Source: Verrucomicrobiaceae bacterium (GTDB taxonomy: Bacteria; Verrucomicrobiota; Verrucomicrobiae; Verrucomicrobiales; Akkermansiaceae). From it: DNA of 15,991 nucleotides. The position numbers were made by a program, and so were the translations under genes. The stretch's first letter is position 1. Each line of letters starts with the position of its first letter. The stretch lies in the NCBI GenBank assembly GCA_947372405.1, contig CANBTO010000044.1, positions 1-15,991 of the forward strand, given 5' to 3'. Of the stretch, positions 6,019 through 12,631 are shown one piece after another. Under the pieces are notes generated by a model that did no database searches, was not told where the DNA came from, and saw only the letters and a program-made list of their open reading frames with translations.

Positions 6019-8769
6019 TCAACCCGTCGTCCGCAGGCCGGAGGAGATGGCGTTCACGGAGATGAGCAGGTCGGGGATCATCGATTCGGCACCGGCGGCG
6101 TCGCCGGCATTGAGGCGGGAGCGCCACTCGCGGAGCAGCGAGACCTGCTGCATGTGGAGCACGCGCAGCGGTTCCTCGCGGATGTCGAGGGTGCGAGCCA
6201 TGCGCGGGCGGCGTTCGGCGAACGGGCCTTGGAAGAGTTCTCTAACAGCGGCGCGGGTGCGGTCGAGTTCGGCCAGGATCATGCCGAGGAAGCGGTCACG
6301 CAGGTCGGCGTCCGGGACGAGTCCGGCATAGGCTCGCATGATGTCGTCGTTGGCGCTGGCAAGCGAGCTGTCGATGTTGGTGATGACGTAACGCAGGAAG
6401 GCGACTTCGCGGGACTGGCTGGCGATTTTGGAAAAACCATCCGGGTTTTCCGCGCGGAGTTTTTCGAAGGCGCTGCCGACGCCATACCAGCCGGGCAGAT
6501 AGAAGCGCGACTGCGTCCATGAGAAGACCCAGGGAATCGCGCGCAAATCTTCGAGCGTGGCGCGGCCGGTGCGGCGGGCGGGACGCGAGCCGATGCGGGC
6601 GTTTTCCAACGCGTCGATGGGCGTGGCGCTGCGGTAGAAGTCGATGAATCCGGGGGATTGCAGCAAGTCGCGGTAGGCCTCGCGGCTCCATCCGGCGAGT
6701 TGCTCCAACAAGACGGGATCGGCGTCCACGGCGGTTTCCGCGTGGTGGTGTTTCGCGGTGGCGGAGGCGACGGAGGCGACCATCAGCTCGGTGTGATAGG
6801 TTGCGGAGCCGAGGTGGGCGTATTTCTGGGAGATCGTCTCGCCTTGTTCCGTCATGCGGAAGGCGCCGCCAAGCGCGCCGTGCGGCAGGGCTTCCATGAA
6901 CCAGTGGGTGGGGCCCGCGCCACGGCCGACGGTGCCGCCGCGGCCATGGAAGAACACTGGGCGCGCGCCGTGTTTCCGGCAGACCGCGGCGAGCTCGATC
7001 TGCGCCTTGTGCAGCGCCCACTGGCTGGCGAGGATGCCGCAGTCTTTGTTAGAGTCGGAGTAACCCAGCATCATCTGGAAATCGCCGCCCGCGCCGAGGC
7101 TGCGGCGGGTGACCGGATGGGACAGGAACTCCTCGACGATGGCCGGGGCATTTTCCAGGTCGTCCATGGTTTCGAAAAGCGGCACCACCGGCAGCGGACA
7201 GGCGAGACCGGCGGGCGTCATCTCCATCAGGCCGGCCTCGCGGGCTAACAGATAGACGGTGAGCAGGTCCGGCACGCCGCGGGTCATGGAAACGATCAGC
7301 GCGCCGAGGCCGGCGTTGCCGAAACGGGCGCGTTGCGCGGCGAGCACGCGGTGGCAGTCGAGCACGGCGTCGGCTTCCGCGCCGGCGGAGATGCCGGGAG
7401 CGAGGAACGGGCGCGGCGAGAGCAGTTCGGTGTTGAGGAAGGCGAGGCGTTTTTCCTCCGGCCAGGTGGCGAAGGACTCCGCATCCGGCACGCCAGCCAG
7501 CGTGAGAAGCTGGCCGAGCGCTTTCTGATGGAAGGCCGAGTTCTGCCGGACATCGAGAATGGCGGAGTGAAAACCGAAGACCGCGAGCTGGCGGCGGAGC
7601 GGGACGATGAAGTCGCCCATCAGCGCGGAGGCACCGGTGGTGCGGAGCGTGTCCGCGAGCACGTCGATGTCCGCGAGCAGGTCGGCTGGATTCTGATAGA
7701 TGGAGGACGCGTCCGGCACATCGCGCGAGATGAGGATCTTGTGACGCATCAGGTGGGCGGCGAGGCGCCACGGCTCCTCGTCGTGCTGGCGGAGCAGGGC
7801 GGGTGTGTCGATGCCCGGGTGGCCGTCAGTTTCCGCTGCGAGGCGTGCGATGAGGGATTCGAGCTGCTTGGGCACCTGTTGGAAATGTTTGCTGAGCGGC
7901 AGGTTGTGGGCGAGGCGTTCGAGTTGGCGGGCGAACAGGCGCAAGGCGTTGTGGCGCAGGGCGGCGAGCGTCTCGCGGGTGATGTCCGCCGTCACGCCCG
8001 GGTGGCCGTCGCGGTCGCCGCCGATCCATGTGCCGAAGCGGACCATCGGTGGCAGCGTTTCCAGATCGGCAACGGGGAAACCAGCAGCCTGCCATGCCTC
8101 TCCCAGATGGATATGGGCACGAGAAACGGCTTCAGGAAAAACCTCCCGTAGATAGAACAACGCGTTTTCGAGTTCCTGTTTGATGCTTGGGCGGGTGACG
8201 TGGATCTCACCGGTGCGCCAGAGGGTTTCCAAGCGGGCCTCGAGAAAGCGTCGTCCGCGCTGGCGTTCGCGTTCGGTGAACGACGAGTTTTCCCGCTCCT
8301 GCATCAGGTCGTAGATTTCGCGGTGCCGTTCGCGGACGGTCTCGCGTTTCGCCTCGGTCGGGTGAGCGGTGAGCACGGGTTCCACGCAGACCTGGCGCAG
8401 CACGTCAAGCATGGCCGGGGCGTCGAGGCCCATCCGGCGCATTTCCTTGAGCTTGTCCGCCCAGAGGCCTTTTTCGGCTGCGGGGCCGCTGGCCTTTTCG
8501 CGCCAGCGGCGGACCTGGGCGGCTACCCGTTCCTCGACGATGTTGAGAAGCTGGAAGGCAATCGAGTAGGCTTGGCCGAGCCCGCGGTCCTGGCCTTCGA
8601 CGGCGGGCGGCTTGGAGCCGCTCCACGGGAGTTTTTCCGCGAGTTTCAGATGGCCGAGGCGGCCGAGCACCTCGCCGAAGGCGTCCATGGCGAACGCGAG
8701 TTCGGACTCCAGAAGCAGGAATCCATCGTTGATCAAGGGCTTTTCGGCGGGTTTGGTGGATTCAGACAT
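6019..8769 (-). CDS. ppc: Phosphoenolpyruvate carboxylase
   Basis: This 916-residue enzyme carboxylates PEP with bicarbonate to oxaloacetate, replenishing the TCA cycle. Family landmarks are in order: VEPVLTAHPTEAKRETV with catalytic His136 (E. coli His138), GGDRDGHPGVT, GYSDSNKDCGILASQW, the mobile-loop FHGRGGTVGRGAGP, TEQGE, GSRPARR, the WVFSWTQSRFYLPGWYG block, and a C-terminus ending SSGLRTTG like the usual GLRNTG. The start at 8769 places the catalytic His where the E. coli numbering predicts; the ORF is open up to 8850, but the extra 27 residues are proline-rich and unlike the family. No Shine-Dalgarno is evident. It is divergent from opcA across a 136-bp gap and convergent with the second toxin. 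All catalytic motifs are intact; confident call. Confidence 0.97.
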   Translation of the reverse strand: MSESTKPAEKPLINDGFLLLESELAFAMDAFGEVLGRLGHLKLAEKLPWSGSKPPAVEGQDRGLGQAYSIAFQLLNIVEERVAAQVRRWREKASGPAAEKGLWADKLKEMRRMGLDAPAMLDVLRQVCVEPVLTAHPTEAKRETVRERHREIYDLMQERENSSFTERERQRGRRFLEARLETLWRTGEIHVTRPSIKQELENALFYLREVFPEAVSRAHIHLGEAWQAAGFPVADLETLPPMVRFGTWIGGDRDGHPGVTADITRETLAALRHNALRLFARQLERLAHNLPLSKHFQQVPKQLESLIARLAAETDGHPGIDTPALLRQHDEEPWRLAAHLMRHKILISRDVPDASSIYQNPADLLADIDVLADTLRTTGASALMGDFIVPLRRQLAVFGFHSAILDVRQNSAFHQKALGQLLTLAGVPDAESFATWPEEKRLAFLNTELLSPRPFLAPGISAGAEADAVLDCHRVLAAQRARFGNAGLGALIVSMTRGVPDLLTVYLLAREAGLMEMTPAGLACPLPVVPLFETMDDLENAPAIVEEFLSHPVTRRSLGAGGDFQMMLGYSDSNKDCGILASQWALHKAQIELAAVCRKHGARPVFFHGRGGTVGRGAGPTHWFMEALPHGALGGAFRMTEQGETISQKYAHLGSATYHTELMVASVASATAKHHHAETAVDADPVLLEQLAGWSREAYRDLLQSPGFIDFYRSATPIDALENARIGSRPARRTGRATLEDLRAIPWVFSWTQSRFYLPGWYGVGSAFEKLRAENPDGFSKIASQSREVAFLRYVITNIDSSLASANDDIMRAYAGLVPDADLRDRFLGMILAELDRTRAAVRELFQGPFAERRPRMARTLDIREEPLRVLHMQQVSLLREWRSRLNAGDAAGAESMIPDLLISVNAISSGLRTTG

Positions 8770-8905
8770 GGAGAGGGGGTGGGGGAAAGCAGGACCAGTG
8801 CCGATTGGGGCGGCAGGCGGTAATCTTTTCATTCCAGCCGGTAAAGGCATTCATTCGGGCATGCTTGCCTCGCGGCGGAAATTGTGGCCCCATGGTGCGC
8901 GCCAC

Positions 8906-9973
8906 ATGACCATGACTGAAGCCACCGCCATTCCCGCCACCTGCCCCGAGCTCGGCTTTGAGGTTCCCGTTTCCCGGATCGACAAGGAGTTGCGGAAGCT
9001 TTGGGAGCAGGACGAGGCGCGGACGAACGCCTCGCTGATGAACCTCGTGGTCTATTCAGAGAAACCCGGAGCCCTGCTGGAAAACTCCAATATCATCCGC
9101 GACCTCACGCGCGAGCACGCCTGCCGCGCCATCCTCGTGGAGATCAATCCCGCCGAGCCTCAACCGGGCATCCGCGCCTGGGTCACCGCCCACTGCCATC
9201 TCGCCCAAGGCCGGAAATCCGTCTGCTGCGAGCAGATCTCCTTCTATCTCACCGGCAAGGTGACCGGGCGTTTCCGCAACACGGTTTTCGCCCACCTCAA
9301 CTCCGACCTGCCACTGGTTTTCTGGTGGCAGGGCGAGCTTTCGGATATCCTCACCGAACGCCTCGTCAGCGTGATCGACCGGCTCATCATCGACAGCTCG
9401 TCATGGGTTGATCCCGCCGCGTCGTTCCGCCAGATCGACGAGGCGGCGCAGCTCAACCACGACCTCATCCTGCAGGACCACGCGTGGACGCGCACCTGGC
9501 AGTTCCGTCTGGGGGTCGCGAGTGTTTTCGACGATCCCACGGCGCAGCAGGCTCTAACGGAAATCGACGCCGTTGAGATCACCTTTCATCCGGAGCACCG
9601 GAACAGCGGCTTGCAGATGCTGGCATGGCTTGCCGTGCAGGCGCAGTGGAAGGACCGCCATGGATCCGGAAACTTCGCGTTCGAGTCCGTGGTGGGTTCG
9701 TCCATCGAGGTGATTCTTCATGAAAACGTGGACGGGCCGCCCTTGTCATCGCTCATCCTGCGGGCTGGAGACAAATCCGCTGTGATCACCCAGACGGCCG
9801 GAGCGTCACACGTCGAGCGCCGCATCCAGGCGGCCGGCTACCAGGTCAGTTCACTGGCACCAGTGGATCCCACGTCACCCGAGGAGCTCGTCGCCCTGCA
9901 ACTCGCCCGTGGTGGCAAGAACTCGTTGTTCCAGAAAATCCTGCCGCGATTCCGCTTGTTGCTGGAGGTGTAA
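8906..9973 (+). CDS. opcA: Glucose-6-phosphate dehydrogenase assembly protein OpcA
   Basis: The 355-residue protein matches OpcA, the factor that promotes oligomerisation and activity of G6PDH in cyanobacteria and actinobacteria. The N-terminal domain has 'NASLMNLVVYSEKPGALLEN' followed by 'TREHACRAILVEI' (about residues 41-80). The diagnostic 'SDLPLVFWWQGE' is at about 133-144, where actinobacterial OpcA has 'SDLPV-WW-G'. The C-terminal half contains an acidic/aromatic domain ending 'ARGGKNSLFQKILPRF'. ATG codons at 8906 and 8912 are both plausible starts; a longer start at 8861 adds an Arg-rich tail without homology. No Shine-Dalgarno is present. It shares a 136-bp divergent region with ppc and lies 3.5 kb from zwf. 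The family call is from these motifs; function on this organism's Zwf is inferred. Confidence 0.88.
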   Translation: MTMTEATAIPATCPELGFEVPVSRIDKELRKLWEQDEARTNASLMNLVVYSEKPGALLENSNIIRDLTREHACRAILVEINPAEPQPGIRAWVTAHCHLAQGRKSVCCEQISFYLTGKVTGRFRNTVFAHLNSDLPLVFWWQGELSDILTERLVSVIDRLIIDSSSWVDPAASFRQIDEAAQLNHDLILQDHAWTRTWQFRLGVASVFDDPTAQQALTEIDAVEITFHPEHRNSGLQMLAWLAVQAQWKDRHGSGNFAFESVVGSSIEVILHENVDGPPLSSLILRAGDKSAVITQTAGASHVERRIQAAGYQVSSLAPVDPTSPEELVALQLARGGKNSLFQKILPRFRLLLEV

Positions 9974-9978
9974 GATCC

Positions 9979-10051
9979 TGACAGAATCGTTTTGGAATAC
10001 ATGACGAAACCGCCCGTCTGGTTGGCCTGAGTCTTCGGAATCATTCTGTCA
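9979..10051. repeat. Inverted repeat TGACAGAAT / ATTCTGTCA
   Basis: A perfect 9-bp inverted repeat has arms at 9979-9987 and 10043-10051. It starts 5 nt after the opcA stop and encloses 55 nt. The right arm is followed by AAAAAA and then a degenerate direct copy (GATTTTGTC, 10058-10066). The loop is too long for a classical terminator. It could be a remnant of a small repeat element or a regulator site upstream of the histidinol-phosphatase gene. No ORF lies in the 164-bp gap. Confidence 0.45.
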
Positions 10052-10137
10052 AAAAATGATTTTGTCGTCGGCACCGCATACGTCGTTCAAAACCGGGCTT
10101 TTCTTCGAAACCAGCACCGCCCAGCATCCGCGCCGAC

Positions 10138-10956
10138 ATGTCCGCGCCGCTGCTTTACGAATCCCACTGCCACACGACGCTTTGCAGGCATGCCTTTGGC
10201 GAGTCGGACGAATACGCCGCCGTGGCGCTGGCCCGCGGGTTCAAGGGCATCACCTTCACCTGCCACTGCCCGCTGCCGGACGGTTTCTCCGCCAGCGTGC
10301 GGATGCGGCCGGAGCAGTTCGACCACTACGTGGAAATGATCCACTCCACTCGCGACAGGTTCGCCGGCAGGCTTGACGTGCGGCTGGGGCTGGAAAGCGA
10401 TTATTATCCCGGCGTGGAGCCATGGCTTGAACGGCTCCACGCGCGCGTGCCGCTCAGCCATGTGCTCGGCTCCATCCACTATCAGGTGCGGGATTACCGC
10501 AGTCTTTTCTATACTGGCGACGTGTTTTCCTATCAGGAACTCTATTTCGAACACCTCGCCCTCTCCGCGGAAAGCGGTCTGTTCGACACCCTCGCCCATC
10601 CGGATCTCATCAAGAACGAGTCGCCCGCGGACTGGGACTTCGAGCGCCTGCGCCCCATCATCGCACGCTCCCTCGACCGCATTGCCACCACCGGCGTGGC
10701 CATGGAACTTAACACCAGCGGTGTCCAGAAATCGCTGCCGGAAATGAACCCTTCACCCTCACAGCTCGCAATGATGCGCGAGCGCGGCATCCCCGTGGTC
10801 ATCGGCGCGGACGCGCATGTGCCGGAACGCGTGGGTGATGGTTACATGACCGCGCTGAAGCTTCTGGAGCAGGCAGGTTACACGGAGGTCAGTCATTTCA
10901 TCGATCGCCGCCGTGAATCGGTGACGATCACCGCCGCGCTTGCCTCTTTAAGGTGA
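10138..10956 (+). CDS. hisK: Histidinol-phosphatase, PHP family
   Basis: The 272-residue enzyme belongs to the PHP phosphoesterases and most resembles the HisJ/HisK histidinol-phosphatases, which convert histidinol phosphate to histidinol in histidine synthesis. The metal ligands are in order: ESHCHTTLCRH (His10, His12, His18), GLESDYY (Glu86), GSIHY (His114), DTLAHPDLIK (His154) and VIGADAH (Asp225, His227). 'AMELNTSG' near 190 is also typical. All sites of the trinuclear metal centre appear present. Length fits (about 260-280). It is not next to other his genes, which is common for this isofunctional enzyme. The preceding 164 bp carry an inverted repeat; no Shine-Dalgarno is visible. Its last 64 bp overlap the opposite-strand gene. 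A different phosphate-ester substrate cannot be excluded. Confidence 0.87.
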   Translation: MSAPLLYESHCHTTLCRHAFGESDEYAAVALARGFKGITFTCHCPLPDGFSASVRMRPEQFDHYVEMIHSTRDRFAGRLDVRLGLESDYYPGVEPWLERLHARVPLSHVLGSIHYQVRDYRSLFYTGDVFSYQELYFEHLALSAESGLFDTLAHPDLIKNESPADWDFERLRPIIARSLDRIATTGVAMELNTSGVQKSLPEMNPSPSQLAMMRERGIPVVIGADAHVPERVGDGYMTALKLLEQAGYTEVSHFIDRRRESVTITAALASLR

Positions 10957-11372
10957 GGTTTTCCACCATGCCGCGCGCTTCGCGGGCGGTCCGCGCGGGT
11001 TTCCATGGTCGTGAATTCCCCGCAATACGGGCAGCGGAAATGGTTTTTGAAGATCACCGAATTCGCCACGCGGAGGCGGTAACTGCCAAACAGCGGTCTG
11101 GCGCTACTGTGTTTGGTGCAGTCCCTGTGGGCCACAGGCGGCACCAGGCACAGAGGGCAGCGGGCCTGCAGGGAAAGCATCCATTGCCAGATCGCCAGCG
11201 GCACTGTGGAAACCGCCATGCCAAGGGCCAGGCATGCGAGTTTATGGTCCTCCTCAATCAGCGCATAACCCAGCAGGATCAGCGCCGCCGGCACCAGCAG
11301 GCACTTCAGGACCAAGGTCCACGAGGCGAGCTTGAAGCGGATGACGATGTGTCGCGAGCGGAGACGATGCAT
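10893..11372 (-). CDS. Two-helix membrane protein with zinc-ribbon-like cysteines
   Basis: A 159-residue protein of unknown function. A basic N-terminus (MHRLRSRHIVIRFK) precedes two hydrophobic helices at about 19-38 and 45-66. The following soluble part has CPLC (Cys72, Cys75), then Cys85 and His88, and CPYC (Cys114, Cys117). Two CPxC knuckles about 40 residues apart are the pattern of a treble-clef or rubredoxin-like zinc ribbon. The segment 'KHSSARPLFGSYRLRVANSVIFKNHFRCPYCGE' looks like a conserved family core. The positive-inside rule puts both termini, and so the zinc site, in the cytoplasm. The 3' end overlaps histidinol-phosphatase tail-to-tail by 64 bp. The tail after about residue 125 is basic and probably disordered. 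The cysteine geometry argues that the ORF is real, not a shadow. Confidence 0.72.
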   Translation of the reverse strand: MHRLRSRHIVIRFKLASWTLVLKCLLVPAALILLGYALIEEDHKLACLALGMAVSTVPLAIWQWMLSLQARCPLCLVPPVAHRDCTKHSSARPLFGSYRLRVANSVIFKNHFRCPYCGEFTTMETRADRPRSARHGGKPHLKEASAAVIVTDSRRRSMK

Positions 11373-11862
11373 GCTTTTGGATGGAAGTGAAACTCCGCTG
11401 CCTGGACTTCACCAAACAGGTGGAGAGCTTCATGAGGCGGATGCCTCCTTCCGCCTTTGGATGTTTGATTCAAAATACAGGAAAAGGGGTTTGCCGAATG
11501 GCCGATCGGAAGATCGCTTGCGGTAGTCCCATGAACACCCTTGAACATGGGCACGCCATCCGGCATGGTTGTGCTACTGTGTCTGGTCGGGGGAAGTTTT
11601 TATCCTGATGAGGACGTGCGGCCGACATGGTGTCCGCATCATCTGGAAAACAGAATTTTTGAGGTGAGGATGAGAATGATGGTGACCACCATGATCAGGA
11701 AGAAGGGCGGCGTGTCGTCGAGGATCGAGAACGCCGCGATGACTGCCTGGGCATGGTTGGAGAACATGACGGGAAGTGGAGTGAACGCGAGGATATGGAT
11801 TCCACACGCTCCTGTAAATTGTACTTGGGTATATTTGTCACGCTGTTCTGCGGCATGAGCCG
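11373..11862. other. 490-bp gap, mostly without genes
   Basis: Between the zinc-ribbon gene start and the response-regulator stop there is no long convincing ORF. Plus-strand frames here lack homology and have unlike codon use. The gap holds a 7-bp hairpin (AGGCGGA 11435-11441 with TCCGCCT 11450-11456), a likely small membrane-protein gene on the minus strand (11639-11767) and a 5-bp hairpin at 11850-11863 touching the response-regulator stop. Confidence 0.6.
11639..11767 (-). CDS. Putative 42-residue membrane miniprotein
   Basis: A short ORF encodes a peptide starting MFSNHAQAVIAAFSILDD and continuing through TPPFFLIMVVTIILILTSK to a final SR. An amphipathic first half (2-16) is followed by one hydrophobic helix (about 22-35) and a basic end, the layout of small single-pass regulators. 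About 80% of third codon positions are G or C, matching the real genes here. The same frame upstream of the ATG has low GC3, so the coding signal switches on at the ATG. A TACAAT box on the minus strand (11818-11823) could be its -10, giving a 40-50 nt leader. No Shine-Dalgarno is obvious. It lies 95 nt downstream of, and co-oriented with, the response regulator, so co-transcription is also possible. Function unknown. Confidence 0.45.
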   Translation of the reverse strand: MFSNHAQAVIAAFSILDDTPPFFLIMVVTIILILTSKILFSR

Positions 11863-12483
11863 CTAACCGATCATACCGGCAAGCGCGGCGATGTGGACCA
11901 GCTCCGCCGGGTTCCCGGCGCCCATTTTGCGCATCGCCCTGGAGCGATGGACCTTGACGGTAACCAGTGCGAGATCCATCTGGTCCGCGATTTCCTTGTT
12001 GAGGTGGCCGGCCACCACCAGGCGGACGATCTCCCGCTCGCGCGGAGTGAGTGATGCGGCTCTTGCCCTCGCGTCCGCCGCCATCGTGCTCTCCCTGTGA
12101 CCGTCGCGCGCGCGCTGCAAGGCCTGGGATACCTCGCGAACCAGCTCCGCCGGATCAAACGGCTTGGTCAGGAATCCGTCCGCTCCCGCACGCATGGCAT
12201 CGACCACGGAATGCACGTTCCAGTGTGCGGTTAGAAAAACCGTGGGCAGGAACCACCCGCGCCGGAGCATTTCGGCATGGACTTCCAGTCCCGTCATCCC
12301 GTTGCCAAGCTGGTTGTCGAGCAGCAGGCAGGCCGGAACGGCGGGTAGTCCGAAAACAAAGAGCTCATCGGGCTCGGTATGGAGCTTCACGTGGTATCCG
12401 TGTGCCGTGAGCAGTCGCTCCAGTCCCTGTCTCATGGATCGGTCATCGTCCAGAACCAGAACCACATGATCCTCATCCCTCAT
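11863..12483 (-). CDS. FixJ/NarL-type response regulator
   Basis: A 206-residue two-domain regulator. The receiver (about residues 6-120) has the acidic pocket DDD (12-14), phospho-acceptor Asp56 in LLLDNQLG, Thr85 in FLTAH and Lys107 in LTKPF. A LuxR-type helix-turn-helix follows (about 142-206): LTPREREIVRLVVAGHLNKEIADQM, then TVKVHRSRAMRKMGA. The FixJ-like receiver plus this HTH predicts a DNA-binding activator controlled by phosphorylation. The ATG at 12483 is preferred over 12507 because an AAAGGA lies 8 nt upstream of it. It follows the histidine kinase gene on the same strand after about 150 nt, so the two form a two-component pair. The spacer is AT-rich and contains a TATAAT, so the regulator may also have its own promoter. 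Targets unknown. Confidence 0.92.
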   Translation of the reverse strand: MRDEDHVVLVLDDDRSMRQGLERLLTAHGYHVKLHTEPDELFVFGLPAVPACLLLDNQLGNGMTGLEVHAEMLRRGWFLPTVFLTAHWNVHSVVDAMRAGADGFLTKPFDPAELVREVSQALQRARDGHRESTMAADARARAASLTPREREIVRLVVAGHLNKEIADQMDLALVTVKVHRSRAMRKMGAGNPAELVHIAALAGMIG

Positions 12484-12571
12484 CTCGCGTATCCTTTCCG
12501 AACGCATGTTGCAGATCGATATCGTAGGCTCGGATTTCCCGGCTTCCTGCGATCGAATGTTTCATGCATGG

Positions 12572-12585
12572 GATTTTTAAAAATC
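12572..12585. repeat. Perfect AT-rich palindrome in kinase-regulator spacer
   Basis: GATTTTTAAAAATC is a perfect 14-bp palindrome; a second palindrome, CATGCATG, lies at 12563-12570. Both sit upstream of the response regulator in the kinase-regulator spacer. They could be binding sites for a dimeric regulator (possibly autoregulation) or a small hairpin. No terminator-like GC stem is present. Confidence 0.4.
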
Positions 12586-12623
12586 AACTTGCGTGAGGCT
12601 ATCAGGAGATGGCGCGGATTGGT

Positions 12624-12629
12624 ATTATA
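12624..12629 (-). promoter_or_regulatory. Possible -10 box for the response regulator
   Basis: On the minus strand a perfect TATAAT lies 2 nt downstream of the kinase stop codon. The -35 region, inside the kinase 3' end, shows no good TTGACA at 16-18 nt spacing, so an internal promoter is possible but unproven. Confidence 0.25.
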
Positions 12630-12631
12630 CT

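Noticed and set aside
7333..8151. A 272-residue plus-strand frame inside ppc
   Set aside because: Shadow of ppc; no domain, and the ppc motifs on the minus strand are continuous through it.
8612..8905. Upstream in-frame extension of opcA
   Set aside because: It runs antisense through the ppc 5' end, has no OpcA similarity, and better ATG starts lie at 8906/8912.
11435..11456. Hairpin AGGCGGA/TCCGCCT as a terminator
   Set aside because: No gene ends nearby in either direction and no T-run follows; it may be a structured spot but not a supported terminator.
11541..11858. 105-residue plus-strand frame in the gap after the zinc-ribbon gene
   Set aside because: Composition is unlike coding sequence, there is no domain, and the minus strand over the same bases has the better coding signal.
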